From Sphingobacterium pedocola (GTDB lineage Bacteria > Bacteroidota > Bacteroidia > Sphingobacteriales > Sphingobacteriaceae), in assembly GCF_015209965.1 (NCBI RefSeq), contig NZ_MU158692.1:62001-126000 (forward strand): a stretch of DNA of 64,000 nucleotides, in the 5' to 3' direction. The notes beneath the pieces are model-generated. The model was not told where the DNA came from. It searched no databases and saw only the letters and a list, made by a program, of their open reading frames with translations. How positions within the stretch are numbered: the stretch's first letter is position 1; each line of letters opens with the position of its first letter. Shown piece after piece: positions 28,601 through 38,167 of the stretch. Position numbers and translations under genes: made by a program.

Positions 28601-29041
28601 GGTGGCCTATACAGCAATAAGTTGGATATCGTTAACGATGGATACAAAGTCTACGATATAGATGCGAGTAGTAACCTGGTAAGGATCACAGATCCTACTG
28701 CATTGGACGCGCTCAACCAAAATGCTACGCTACCGCTGACCTATATGCATCAGGGCTATGTTAGTGATATCGGTATCGAGGATGGATCTTTCTTACGTCT
28801 CAATACACTGACGCTGGGATACAATGTGCCTAGCCAATGGCTAAGCAAAGTTGGTATGAGCTCCCTGCGGATTTATGGAACGGTGTTCAATGTGGCGACG
28901 ATAACAGGCTATACCGGAATTGATCCGGAGGTCAATGCGAACCCTAACATCAATAACGCACGCTATCCGACTCCCGGCTTTGACTGGGGAGCGTACCCGC
29001 GCCCTCGTCAATACACATTTGGATTAAATGCCTCTTTTTAA
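25661..29041 (+). CDS. SusC-type TonB-dependent receptor
   Basis: A complete 1126-residue receptor with a signal peptide (ending WTFAQ), a carboxypeptidase-like domain (GNIKDKSGAPIVGTNIKIKG onward, about 35-115), a plug with VESVDVLKDASSTAIYGAR, and a long barrel ending RQYTFGLNASF. It is followed 39 bp later by its SusD partner and then by a hybrid two-component regulator. No degradative enzyme is encoded in the same direction, so the substrate cannot be read from this unit alone. Confidence 0.97.
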   Translation: MKTKNILNKARFILILLPCLLMTPWTFAQTTVQKGNIKDKSGAPIVGTNIKIKGTTNETLTDSNGDFTLSGISAQSTLVISYTGYITQEVPSHADTNLSITLLEDDVALDEVVVIGYQTVRRRDLTGSVASVGGKELATAPVINVAQALQGKLPGVNVTSQDGRPNGNVSIRIRGGGSISQSNEPLVLIDGIPGKIADVPSDMVESVDVLKDASSTAIYGARGANGVVLITTKRAKAGKSSITYSGFGKFNAPTGYMEALNPYDYLAFKWAMLDAYQDVDYVTPFKELFAIGDKSTFTKDDVTYSNPLGINAYRNVQPYNLQKELYNSSFSHNHDLSIAGGTDMTKILVAASYMDEDGMKLMSNAKRASAFVKIDQKISKNLKFNLDLRYTDRRTQGNEGTTSGAGSILSSAYRFRPIAVGDMLGDKSIFSHATLGEEASVMNDVTNPVNRTKDIDNVATEQNFLGTAGARWNILKNLSYFSELTLSRTYNKDRNWSGATTDPNFFVSTGTMETIDRVIFAGNADSRFNDRWNLRWTNTLNFDILQNDTHRLNVLGGQEVTTSGGSDMRINALRFPSNFTKENAFAMMNQFDSSVATNMTVSTAAVTPARILSYFGRANYSLLDRYLLTATMRADGSSRFSPDQQWGYFPAVAAAWRVSNESFLKSQSWITDLKLRASYGEVGNDAIDPNQWNQLWVAETDPRSQGILNNLLQPAYDLASAQFANRNLKWETTVTRNVGLDFTLLNSRLSGTIEVYSNNTKDLLMLTDIPSITGFNTSYANVGQTSNKGIEISLSGTIFSNDDWNISAGGNFNRNNPNVDFLAEGVQSAYGTQFLQSNLPNNDYLLEEGKPVGIVMGYKTVGRGFYETSDFTYDAATGGYTLNAGVPDLSPQFVPHHKGVVPAGQQAYPGMPKFEDIDGNGIIDTKDFVEIGNMTPKHTGGFNLTVSYKRIDFAAYFNWSYGNQVYNANKLASLYNGNKGGGLYSNKLDIVNDGYKVYDIDASSNLVRITDPTALDALNQNATLPLTYMHQGYVSDIGIEDGSFLRLNTLTLGYNVPSQWLSKVGMSSLRIYGTVFNVATITGYTGIDPEVNANPNINNARYPTPGFDWGAYPRPRQYTFGLNASF

Positions 29042-29080
29042 ACAACACCATTGAATAGACCATTTTAAAGCAAAAGAACG

Positions 29081-31126
29081 ATGAAAAAATTACCTATATA
29101 CATATGCATAGCACTAACAGTATCCATGTTTACGCAGTGCAAAGATTACTTGGACGTTACCAACCCGGGAGAGAGTGACGACGAATTTGTGACGTCGAGT
29201 CCAGAGGAGACCTATAAAACCTTGTCTTGGGGCTATGGCGAGTACCGTACGAATGTAGCGGCCGGCGGAAACTACAATTTTCAGGACCCATTGGGTTCCG
29301 ATGCGGAGTACATGAGCGAATACCCGACCGCAAATAACGTAATTGCACGCCTACAACCCGAAGCCACGGCAATAGGCAGTCTGGCCACACAATACAACAG
29401 TTTAAATATTATTTTGGCCCGCGCCGCCCGTGTCGCGGATGCTTTGGAGAAGAAAGGGGTACATCAAGCCGCTGAACCTAACGTATGGACACAACTGTAT
29501 GGAGAAGCCAAAGCTATGCGGGCACTCTGCGGATGGGAACTCGTACGCCACTTCGGCGATGTTCCCTTTGGTTACGAAAACCAATACGTGCAAGATTACG
29601 AGCTGACCTCGCGATTCGCCATTATGGACCAGCTGATTGAAGGACTAAAGGCAGTAGAGGCCGGCATGTACGATTTAGGCCAAAGTGGCATAACGGTTGA
29701 GCGTTTGAATCGCTCTTATGTGCACGCGCTGATCGGCGAAATCGCGTTGCACGCCGGCGGCTGGCAAACCATCCGTACCGATATGCAGGGCTTATATGGT
29801 GATGTACAGTTTGATATCAAAGGTACGGACGACGGGACCTGTGTATATGCCCGTCGCAAAGATTATTTAAACTATATCCGCATAGCAGAGGAGCATCTGA
29901 CCTTGGCAACTACCACGCGCAAGGGAACGGCTAATTTGATCACGACCGATACGAGAGCCGTTAACAACCCGTTTCAGTTAATTTGGCAGCATATAAACTC
30001 TAGACGTTCTAGTCCAGAATCTCTCTTCGAAATCGCCTGTGCGCCAGGACAAAGTTCAGAGCATCCTTATTCCCAAGGACGTCCCGGATCAAATAATGGA
30101 GCCGTTGCTGTACTGAATACATTTGCGGCTATCCGAATGATTCCATCTTTCTTTTACAATGGGTACGAAGCCGGCGATAAACGTCGCGATGTAAGTATGG
30201 TCGTCACCGGGAGCGATGCGGCGACAGGACGTGAAGCATTGATGCCACTCGGTGCAGGTACCCGTATCGGCGGTGGTGGACCAGCGATCAATAAGTGGGA
30301 TCAGAACCGGGGCGACAATCCATTAATCCCCAATAATGGCAACCGTGCATCCGGTATGAATTACACCATCATGCGTATGGCAGATGCCATACTGATGCTC
30401 GCAGAAGCCAAAGCCATCCTCGGCACAGACAATACAGGCGCAGTCAATTTGGTCAACCAAATCCGCAACAGAGCATTCGGCAATAGCGACCACAATATCC
30501 CTTCGCTATCCGGCGAGGCACTATTGGATGCCATCTATGCGGAACGCAAATTGGAACTCTTGGGTGAAGGTGATGTACGTTGGGATATGATACGCTCGGG
30601 TAAATTTAACGAGCGAGCGATCAAAGTACGTCAAGAAATGAGCGATATGATGGCGGGATTGGAAAGTGACGGTTATTACACCTTCGAAAGTGGACGGACC
30701 ATCTCAAACTACATCTGGACTAAGCCTGTTCAACTAAATCCGGGGAGCGCTGTTGCCGTGGTCACACAAGAAAGTACGGATCCCAACAATCCGGTCCTTT
30801 ATCCCGGTTGGCGTGGCATATTTAACTGGAATGCAGCTGCTCACGCAAATACAACAGCTAAAAACCTAGCCATCAAAGGATTGTACACTTACATCAATCC
30901 TAACGGCACCGAAGCTGCTGCTTTGGTAGCGGATGGATACGCGAGAGTGAACTGGGGCATTACGATGTCTACCGGTACAAACCCGGCGATGTACAACGCT
31001 GCGATTCTGGATGGCGTGGTGAGCCGCGAGACCAAGGCGCCTCGTTATTTTCATCCCATCCCACTTACAGTGATAGACCAGTCGAAAGGCAAAGTAACGA
31101 ATGGTTATGGACTGCCCAATAGTTAA
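29081..31126 (+). CDS. SusD/RagB-type nutrient-binding lipoprotein
   Basis: A 681-residue SusD-family lipoprotein with lipobox FTQC (Cys20) followed by KDYLDVTNPG. Family features are the helical AKAMRALCGWELVRHFGDVPFGY block, the IMRMADAILMLAEAKAILG block and IYAERKLELLGEGDVRWDMIRSG near the end. It should sit on the SusC protein encoded just upstream and select the imported substrate. A weak hairpin follows the stop. Confidence 0.95.
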   Translation: MKKLPIYICIALTVSMFTQCKDYLDVTNPGESDDEFVTSSPEETYKTLSWGYGEYRTNVAAGGNYNFQDPLGSDAEYMSEYPTANNVIARLQPEATAIGSLATQYNSLNIILARAARVADALEKKGVHQAAEPNVWTQLYGEAKAMRALCGWELVRHFGDVPFGYENQYVQDYELTSRFAIMDQLIEGLKAVEAGMYDLGQSGITVERLNRSYVHALIGEIALHAGGWQTIRTDMQGLYGDVQFDIKGTDDGTCVYARRKDYLNYIRIAEEHLTLATTTRKGTANLITTDTRAVNNPFQLIWQHINSRRSSPESLFEIACAPGQSSEHPYSQGRPGSNNGAVAVLNTFAAIRMIPSFFYNGYEAGDKRRDVSMVVTGSDAATGREALMPLGAGTRIGGGGPAINKWDQNRGDNPLIPNNGNRASGMNYTIMRMADAILMLAEAKAILGTDNTGAVNLVNQIRNRAFGNSDHNIPSLSGEALLDAIYAERKLELLGEGDVRWDMIRSGKFNERAIKVRQEMSDMMAGLESDGYYTFESGRTISNYIWTKPVQLNPGSAVAVVTQESTDPNNPVLYPGWRGIFNWNAAAHANTTAKNLAIKGLYTYINPNGTEAAALVADGYARVNWGITMSTGTNPAMYNAAILDGVVSRETKAPRYFHPIPLTVIDQSKGKVTNGYGLPNS

Positions 31127-31142
31127 TTGATGTAAAAGAAAA

Positions 31143-31168
31143 GCTCTCGCAGGTAGATATGCGAGGGC
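31143..31168 (+). terminator. possible hairpin terminator after susD
   Basis: GCTCTCGCA and TGCGAGGGC pair over 9 bp (one G-T pair) around an 8-base loop, followed shortly by TTCTTT. It separates the susC-susD pair from the regulator gene and may end or attenuate transcription. Confidence 0.55.
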
Positions 31169-31292
31169 GCTTCTTTGGATCGATCCTACTCGGAAGGATA
31201 TAGTTACCGATATGGGGACTATCCATCTTACCGATGCTTTCTACAAAAAGCAGGATTTTTATTTTATGTTTGTGTGTAGTAAGCCCATGTCC

Positions 31293-34200
31293 ATGAAAAA
31301 ACAAGTTGCCCTCGTTATACTATTGTTTCTGGTTAATGGTTTGTTCGGGCAGAGCAAAGGCTCCTTTACGCTCAAACATTACGGCATGAATGAGGGACTG
31401 TCTTACTCCCGAACGAAAAATATCGTTCAAGATAAAAAAGGACGTATGTGGATCGGTACATGGAATGGAATCGACAGATTCGATGGCTATACATTTCGTA
31501 ATTTTAAATCCTACCCTACAGATAAGGTAAAACTCAACAACAACCGTATCGAAGGACTTCAGGTAAATTCCGTTGGCAACTTATGGGTACATACCTACGG
31601 TGGGCAAGTTTTTCTTTTCAATACGGAACAGGACATCTTTGAAAATGTATTCATCGAAAAGCAGCATCCATTGGTGGACCGCATCCTATGTCTAGATAAC
31701 GGCATCACCTGGATTATCGCCCAGAGCAAAGAACTGTATCGGATAGATGACCGAAATTATAAAAAGTCAAATAGCGTACGCATTTTCGGTCACACCGACC
31801 ATCCTTACCTAGGGAGCACCGTACACGACATCTTCTTGGATAGCGAAGGCGATGAATGGATCTTGACCGAAAAGGGTATTGTTATCCAAGGCACAAAAAA
31901 AGTCAACAGCAATATACCTTTTCATCATCATGTTGAAGTGGATGGAACAGTTTATTTGGCCTCCCAAAATGGATACTTGGCAAGTTACAGTAATGGCAAA
32001 CTTACCTCCCTACAACTTCCCAAAGCCCTTGATGCAATATACCGTCTGAAAAAATTGACAGATAACAAGTTCGCGATCATCACGGCTAATCAGATACTGA
32101 TATACGATACAGTAGAAAAAAAGTACCGTTCTTTTTCGCCACCCGATCAGCAAGAATTTATCACTTCGGAAAAGGTTCACTACGACAGCTACGGCAGATT
32201 GTGGGTATTTGCTTCTGGCGGCAAAATCGTTTGCTACGACTCCAAAAATGAGCAGAAAAACATACTGGATTACCCAGACTTTTCGGATAAAAAGCTGACA
32301 CCGAGTATAGCATTTTTCATCCACGAAGATGAATATGGAGAGATATGGATATTATTTAACGAAGGGATACTGAGCCACTATAATAAAGACAGTAATAAAT
32401 TAGAGCTCGCTTCTCACCATGATCTTTCCGGCAATCCGAGCCATTACGCGGTATCGGGACGCGATTATCTGGTAGACAGCCACAAAAACATCTGGATATC
32501 TACACTCGAGGGTTTTGATTATATCACATTCGAAAAAGCGGCATATGACAATATCAGTGTTACGCCACAAGAAGAAGTAAGGGCCGTCGGAAAGGATAAG
32601 TACAGCCGACTCTGGATTGGTAAGGCAAATGGAAAGATTGAACTTTATACCGATAGGGGTGCCTACATTGGCAATCTAGCGCGTAACGGCCGCATCGTAC
32701 CCGACAAAAATGAAGTGTTCGGGGCGCGAGCCTATTGCTTCCTACAGGATGATAGTGACCGTATGTGGCTTGGGACACGCGAACACGGTTTGTTTGTTTT
32801 GCAAGAGACGAATGAGCGCGCCTACCGGGTGACACAGTATACACGCACAAGCGACCCGTATAGCCTCGCTTCTCCCTCGGTATTTTCTATGCTGCAAGAC
32901 AAACAGAAACGGATCTGGATTGGATGCTACGAAGGTGGACTGAATCTGGTTGAAGAAGGTACAGAGGGCCAAATTCGTTTTGTACATGCGGGCAATAGCC
33001 TAAAAAATTATCCTGTTCGTCATTGCGGTAAAATACGTTACGTCTATCAGTCGGCAAAAGGCACATTCCTCATAGGCACGAGCAACGGATTGCTGACCTT
33101 CTCCGACGCATTTGGCAGGCCCGAGGAGATTAGCTTTTTTCATAATTTCTCGACAGCAGATCGCTCGGATTGCCTGAGCAACAATGAGATTATACATATT
33201 TTTCAGGACAAGAAGCAAAATATCTATATCTCCACGTTCAGTGGTGGAATTGACATTACTGCTGATTCACCCGAACTGCTTTCAGACAAAATTCGTTTTC
33301 GTAATATAAACCAGACCAATGGCTTGGCCTCTGATCTGTCACTGGCTGTGATAGAGGACAATAAAGGGTTTATTTGGGTCGCGTCGGTCAATGCTTTTAG
33401 CCGTTTCAATGCTGCAACAAAAATCTTTGACCACTTTAACAAGGATAACCTCCGTTTATCGCCAGTCATTACCACAGCCGCACCTATTATCGATGCGACT
33501 GGAAACCTTATTTTCGGTTCAACAAATGGCGCATTGCGCTTACTAACCGATCAGATCGAACGGAGCACCTTTGTACCTCCTATTGTTTTTACGTATGCTA
33601 GCATACAGCTAGAAGATACGCAAGAAGAGCGAAAATTAGGAGACCACAGTCCGTTTGTGCTTGCAAAAGAGGAGCGGAACGTCACTGTCTCCTTTGCCGC
33701 ACTGGACTACGCCAACTCGGCAGCCATCAAATATGCCTATCGCTTAAGAAGTGCGGACAGCAGTTGGGTCTACATCAATAAAAGTCGTTCGGCAAGTTTT
33801 GTAGGGCTTGCAGCGGGCCGGCATGTACTGGAAGTAAAATCGACCAACAGCGATGGTGTATGGGTAGAGAATACGACCACTTTATTGATACATGTTACGC
33901 CGACCTTTTGGGAGACCGGTTATGCATGGATGATTTACATCGGTGTATTTTTGCTGTTTGCATTTGTGGCCGTACGAATCGTAACACATATTCTGCATCT
34001 GCGCCGGCAAGTAGACATCGAACACGAATTGACCGGTATGAAATTAAAGTTCTTTACGGATATTTCGCACGAGCTACGTACGCCATTGACCTTGATTACC
34101 AACCCCATCGAAGAGGTATTGCGCTATGAACCGCTTACCCAAGCTGGAAAGGAATACATGCGTACCGCCAAGCAGCATACGGATCGGATGCTTAAATTGA

Positions 34201-35603
34201 TCAATCAAATCTTGGACTTTCGAAAGATACAGCACAATAAAATGAAGGTCTATCTAGAACAAACCGATATTCGCATGCTGATTGACAAAGTTTACGACAG
34301 CTTTTCAACGATAGCCAAAAAAAAACAGATCGACTATACGTTATACAGCGATCTGCAGGCGCAAACGATATTTACGGATACAGATAAAGTAGAAAAGATC
34401 TTGTTCAATCTACTTTCGAACGCATTTAAATACACCCCCACTGATCGCCGTATAGCGTTGACCGTTAAGATTGACAAAAAAGAACTCCTCATTCGGGTGC
34501 GCGACGAGGGTTCAGGGTTTAATGTACGCAAGGCCAAACCATTATTTGAACGATTTGAAACCCAAAATGATGCTGATCCAAGTATCTCTTCTGGCATCGG
34601 GCTCGCCTTAGTCGACGAACTCGTTAACTTAATGCACGGCAGTGTCGATGTGCAAAGTAAAAAAGGCGTGGGAAGTACTTTTACTGTTCGGCTTCCTGTT
34701 ACGTTAGAAGCTTTCGCTAACGACACCAATGTTGAATGTATAGTGAATGACGTTGTTGTCGTAGACGAGACGCCAGAAACAACGACAAGTGGGATACTGG
34801 AAGAGCGTGTAGAAACCTGTATTCTGGTGATTGAAGATAACGATGAGCTGCGTCAATTTATGAAAAGTATACTCGACACCGCGTATAAAGTGTTAGAAGC
34901 AGCAAATGGCCAGGAAGGTTTGGAAATAACGTTAACAGAATTACCAGATATTGTGATCAGTGATATTATGATGCCCCAGATGGATGGTGTTGCGTATTTG
35001 GAAGCGGTCAAAAAAAATCGAAATACTTCGCATATCCCGGTGATTTTATTGACGGCCAAGTCTTCCATAGAAGACCAAATCAAGGGTATTGAGTATGGGG
35101 CAGACGATTACATCACCAAACCCTTTAATGCAATGTATCTGAAAACTAAAATTGCTGCATTAGTAAAGCAGCGCCAATTGCTACACCAGCATTATCTCTC
35201 CAATCCGAACGTCGATATACAACATCGATTTGCAGACGAATGGAAACCCTCTACGCCGAAAATTACGCATTACGACGACGAGTTTATCACAAGTGTGATC
35301 CAAGACATTGAACAGAATATACAGAATACGGACTTTAAGATAGATGATCTAGCTTCGGCGATGAACATGAGTAGGCCTGTATTTTATCGGAAGATAAAAG
35401 CGATAGTGGGGCTTTCGCCGATCGACTTTGTTAAAAAAATACGTATCAAACGAGCTGCACAACTCTTGGAGACCGGTCAATTTTCGGTAGCAGAAGTTGC
35501 GTATCAAAGTGGATTTACGACATCACAGTACCTGAGCAAGGTCTTTAAGGAAACCATGGGATGCTCGCCAAAAGAATACGTAAAAAACAAGAAAAACACG
35601 TAA
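31293..35603 (+). CDS. hybrid two-component system regulator (one-protein sensor, kinase, response regulator)
   Basis: With the start at 31293 (MKKQVALVILLFLVNGLFGQ signal peptide) the protein has 1436 residues. Order: periplasmic Reg_prop beta-propeller repeats (about 25-760, e.g. DKKGRMWIGTWNG and DSEGDEWILTEKG), Y_Y_Y domain (about 775-845), a membrane segment (about 877-899), HisKA with His926 in ISHELRTP, a HATPase domain (LLSNAFKYTP), a receiver with Asp1224 in SDIMMPQMDG, and a C-terminal AraC-type DNA-binding domain. Such proteins sense a breakdown product in the periplasm and activate the neighbouring susC-susD genes. An upstream ATG at 31212 would spoil the signal peptide; ATG at 31287 is also possible. 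Confidence 0.95.
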   Translation: MKKQVALVILLFLVNGLFGQSKGSFTLKHYGMNEGLSYSRTKNIVQDKKGRMWIGTWNGIDRFDGYTFRNFKSYPTDKVKLNNNRIEGLQVNSVGNLWVHTYGGQVFLFNTEQDIFENVFIEKQHPLVDRILCLDNGITWIIAQSKELYRIDDRNYKKSNSVRIFGHTDHPYLGSTVHDIFLDSEGDEWILTEKGIVIQGTKKVNSNIPFHHHVEVDGTVYLASQNGYLASYSNGKLTSLQLPKALDAIYRLKKLTDNKFAIITANQILIYDTVEKKYRSFSPPDQQEFITSEKVHYDSYGRLWVFASGGKIVCYDSKNEQKNILDYPDFSDKKLTPSIAFFIHEDEYGEIWILFNEGILSHYNKDSNKLELASHHDLSGNPSHYAVSGRDYLVDSHKNIWISTLEGFDYITFEKAAYDNISVTPQEEVRAVGKDKYSRLWIGKANGKIELYTDRGAYIGNLARNGRIVPDKNEVFGARAYCFLQDDSDRMWLGTREHGLFVLQETNERAYRVTQYTRTSDPYSLASPSVFSMLQDKQKRIWIGCYEGGLNLVEEGTEGQIRFVHAGNSLKNYPVRHCGKIRYVYQSAKGTFLIGTSNGLLTFSDAFGRPEEISFFHNFSTADRSDCLSNNEIIHIFQDKKQNIYISTFSGGIDITADSPELLSDKIRFRNINQTNGLASDLSLAVIEDNKGFIWVASVNAFSRFNAATKIFDHFNKDNLRLSPVITTAAPIIDATGNLIFGSTNGALRLLTDQIERSTFVPPIVFTYASIQLEDTQEERKLGDHSPFVLAKEERNVTVSFAALDYANSAAIKYAYRLRSADSSWVYINKSRSASFVGLAAGRHVLEVKSTNSDGVWVENTTTLLIHVTPTFWETGYAWMIYIGVFLLFAFVAVRIVTHILHLRRQVDIEHELTGMKLKFFTDISHELRTPLTLITNPIEEVLRYEPLTQAGKEYMRTAKQHTDRMLKLINQILDFRKIQHNKMKVYLEQTDIRMLIDKVYDSFSTIAKKKQIDYTLYSDLQAQTIFTDTDKVEKILFNLLSNAFKYTPTDRRIALTVKIDKKELLIRVRDEGSGFNVRKAKPLFERFETQNDADPSISSGIGLALVDELVNLMHGSVDVQSKKGVGSTFTVRLPVTLEAFANDTNVECIVNDVVVVDETPETTTSGILEERVETCILVIEDNDELRQFMKSILDTAYKVLEAANGQEGLEITLTELPDIVISDIMMPQMDGVAYLEAVKKNRNTSHIPVILLTAKSSIEDQIKGIEYGADDYITKPFNAMYLKTKIAALVKQRQLLHQHYLSNPNVDIQHRFADEWKPSTPKITHYDDEFITSVIQDIEQNIQNTDFKIDDLASAMNMSRPVFYRKIKAIVGLSPIDFVKKIRIKRAAQLLETGQFSVAEVAYQSGFTTSQYLSKVFKETMGCSPKEYVKNKKNT

Positions 35604-35695
35604 TGCCGCTCCTGATTTATTCGACCACTTTCACTGTCTAGAATCGAGCTTGTGGTAAGTTGAGCCAAGTAAATTAGCAATTCAGCAGTATCCGC

Positions 35696-36424
35696 TTATT
35701 TATCTGCTAATTTCTCCATTAAGGTTGCCTCGTGAGTAAGATCAAGACGTAAGGGTGTAATAGAAACCATATTATTTTCTACTGCCCAACGATCAGTACC
35801 TTCATCTGCGGGCTCTAATGGTGAGACGGTAAACCAGTAGTGTTTTCTACCCATAGGATCCGTACCTGGTATAATAGTACCATCATACAACCGAACAGAT
35901 TGCCTAGTCCACACAATATCTGTCGGATTTGGGGGGAAGTTAACATTATATAAAGCAAGTTCTTTATCTCGTAATAAAAGTTCCAGTGTCTTTTCTACAT
36001 AGGGTTCTAAGAACTCGAAATCCGGCTCGGTTTTACCCACCGGTGTACTTAAGGCAATACCTTTTATACCGAATAGCACGGCTTGTTTGGCTGCAGCTAA
36101 TGTTCCAGAGTGCCACATAGAATTCCCAAGGTTGGGCCCCATATTAATTCCGGATAACACGACATCCACGCCTTTCCAAAGATGTGTGCCCATGGCTACG
36201 CAATCGGCTGGCGTCCCGTTAACCCGGTGTGCTTCTATATCCTCAAACTCTATGGGCGACTTCTTATAGCTCAAGGGTCGTGAATGTGTCACGGCATGTC
36301 CCATGGAAGATTGTTCTACATCCGGTGCCACCACTCTTACTTCTCCAAATTTTCTAGCCACTTTTGCAAGAGATGCGATTCCCGGGCTATAAATACCATC
36401 ATCGTTTGTAATTAAAATTCTCAT
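35696..36424 (-). CDS. surE: 5'-nucleotidase SurE
   Basis: A 242-residue protein with the SurE start MRILITNDDGI, where Asp8 and Asp9 bind the metal; SS at 39-40 and Asn94 in SGINMGPNLG complete the usual metal site. SurE removes phosphate from nucleoside monophosphates and related substrates in the cytoplasm. It is transcribed away from the lipid kinase gene across a 75-bp gap that holds an inverted repeat. Confidence 0.95.
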   Translation of the reverse strand: MRILITNDDGIYSPGIASLAKVARKFGEVRVVAPDVEQSSMGHAVTHSRPLSYKKSPIEFEDIEAHRVNGTPADCVAMGTHLWKGVDVVLSGINMGPNLGNSMWHSGTLAAAKQAVLFGIKGIALSTPVGKTEPDFEFLEPYVEKTLELLLRDKELALYNVNFPPNPTDIVWTRQSVRLYDGTIIPGTDPMGRKHYWFTVSPLEPADEGTDRWAVENNMVSITPLRLDLTHEATLMEKLADK

Positions 36425-36457
36425 AGTTTTCGCAGATAAATATTTTCTATATGATAC

Positions 36458-36481
36458 AACAATTGTCCTGAAGCAATTGTT
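36458..36481. promoter_or_regulatory. inverted repeat in the surE/lipid-kinase divergent gap
   Basis: AACAATTG and CAATTGTT are exact complements separated by 8 bases. Each half contains a TTG that could serve as a -33 box for one of the two genes. It may be an operator or simply paired promoter elements. Confidence 0.4.
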
Positions 36482-36499
36482 TATTTATAAATTCTATTT

Positions 36500-37399
36500 A
36501 TGCAACAGGCAATTTTATTACATAACCCGGGAGCTGGAGACGAAGATCATTTAAAGTCTGATCTCGTTAAAGCTATAGAGGCAGCAGGTTTTGGCTGTGT
36601 TTATTTTTCTGTTAAAAAAGAAGATAACTGGAAGCAGCAATTGGATCAGGCGGATTTTGCAGTAGTGGCTGGCGGCGACGGTACCGTACGGAGGGTAGTA
36701 AAAGAACTCGTGAAAAGAAACACGTTGGAAAAAAAACTACCTATAGCGCTATTGCCAATGGGTACAGCAAATAATTTATCGAAAACACTTGGAATCGACC
36801 CGCAACTGGACTACAAAAGCCATATTAAAGATTGGAAGAAAAGCAAACTGCAACGATTTGATGTAGGTGTCATAAAAAATGTGGAGACGATAGATTTCTT
36901 TCTCGAAGGCGCGGGGTATGGTCTTTTCCCGAAACTAATGCGAAAGATGGATGTCGTCGATCAAAGCCAGGTCAAAACTGCAAAAGACGAATTACAATTA
37001 GCACTCGAAGTGCTATATGACATTACCTTATCGGCTAAAGCAACAACGTATTGGATAAAAGCAGATGATACGATTTACGAAGGTAAATCGCTATTACTGG
37101 AAGTGATGAACATCCAGTCCATTGGCCCAAACCTGATTTTATCTCCGCAAGCCAAAACAGATGATGGCCTTTTTGATGTGGTCATCGTAGATGAAGAACA
37201 GCGGGAAGATTTTGCGAACTACATCAAAAAACTGATGACTGATGAGACGGCAAAATTTAAGTGGAAAACATTTAAAGCGAAAGCGCTAACCATTGATTGC
37301 AAAAGTAAACATATGCATGTAGACGATGAGCTGATATTGCCGTTAAAAAATCCCGTTGTCTTGGAAGTAAGAGAAAATGTACTTGAATTTTTGGTTTAA
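36500..37399 (+). CDS. diacylglycerol/sphingolipid kinase-family protein (YegS/DgkB type)
   Basis: A 299-residue protein with the catalytic-domain signature AVVAGGDGTVRRVV and the LLPMGTANNLSKTLG segment of the DAGK catalytic fold, followed by the beta-sandwich C-terminal domain. These enzymes phosphorylate lipid substrates such as diacylglycerol or sphingoid bases; Sphingobacteriaceae make sphingolipids, so either is possible. It is transcribed divergently from surE; 44 bp separate it from the superoxide dismutase gene. Confidence 0.88.
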   Translation: MQQAILLHNPGAGDEDHLKSDLVKAIEAAGFGCVYFSVKKEDNWKQQLDQADFAVVAGGDGTVRRVVKELVKRNTLEKKLPIALLPMGTANNLSKTLGIDPQLDYKSHIKDWKKSKLQRFDVGVIKNVETIDFFLEGAGYGLFPKLMRKMDVVDQSQVKTAKDELQLALEVLYDITLSAKATTYWIKADDTIYEGKSLLLEVMNIQSIGPNLILSPQAKTDDGLFDVVIVDEEQREDFANYIKKLMTDETAKFKWKTFKAKALTIDCKSKHMHVDDELILPLKNPVVLEVRENVLEFLV

Positions 37400-37443
37400 G
37401 GATCGCTATCTTTATAACGTATTATAAAACATATGTCGAAATC

Positions 37444-38118
37444 ATGAAATTATTCAAAACCACAATTTTCTTTGCTGCCCTAATTTCTGGGCAAGTAGCC
37501 CTGGCACAATTTAAGCAAGCGCCATTGGCTTATTCTTACAACGCATTAGACGGCGCTATCGACGCACAGACCATGGAAATCCACTATTCGAAACACGGCG
37601 CTGCTTATACCGCTAATCTTAATAAAGCAGTAACGGGTACGCCATTGGAAAAAGAAAATCTAATAACTATTTTGTCCAAGATTTCCTCCAGCAGTACTGC
37701 GGTGAGAAATAACGCTGGCGGTCATTATAACCACGAGCTTTTTTGGACAATATTAACTCCGGAAAAGAATACACAGCCTTCTGAAAAGTTAGCTAAAGCG
37801 ATTGCAGCAACATTTGGATCGCTGAATGCCTTGAAGGAAGAAATAAGCAAAGCCGGTGCTGGCAGGTTTGGTTCGGGATGGGCTTGGCTATCTGTAGATA
37901 AAGACGGCAAGCTGTTCGTTTCATCCACACCGAACCAAGATAATCCGCTAATGGATGTAGTCGAAGCAAAAGGAACACCAGTCTTGGGTATAGATGTATG
38001 GGAACACGCGTATTACCTAAAATACCAAAACAAAAGACCAGATTACCTAACTACAATATGGACGGTAATTAATTGGAAGGAAGTAAGCAAAAGATACGAC
38101 GAAGCGCTTAAAAAATAA
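37444..38118 (+). CDS. exported Fe/Mn superoxide dismutase
   Basis: The 224-residue protein carries all four metal ligands: His47 (MEIHYSKH), His97 (HYNHELFW), Asp184 and His188 (DVWEHAYY). Unlike the usual cytoplasmic enzyme it begins with a signal peptide (KLFKTTIFFAALISGQVALA), so it should work in the periplasm against external or envelope-generated superoxide. Metal preference cannot be decided from sequence alone. A strong terminator follows. Confidence 0.95.
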   Translation: MKLFKTTIFFAALISGQVALAQFKQAPLAYSYNALDGAIDAQTMEIHYSKHGAAYTANLNKAVTGTPLEKENLITILSKISSSSTAVRNNAGGHYNHELFWTILTPEKNTQPSEKLAKAIAATFGSLNALKEEISKAGAGRFGSGWAWLSVDKDGKLFVSSTPNQDNPLMDVVEAKGTPVLGIDVWEHAYYLKYQNKRPDYLTTIWTVINWKEVSKRYDEALKK

Positions 38119-38141
38119 GTATGCTCTGAACGAAACAAAAG

Positions 38142-38167
38142 ATCCCCGGCGAAAACCGGGGATTTTA
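38142..38167 (+). terminator. terminator after superoxide dismutase
   Basis: ATCCCCGG and CCGGGGAT form a perfect 8-bp, GC-rich stem around CGAAAA, followed by TTTTA. It starts 23 bases after the stop codon. Confidence 0.85.
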
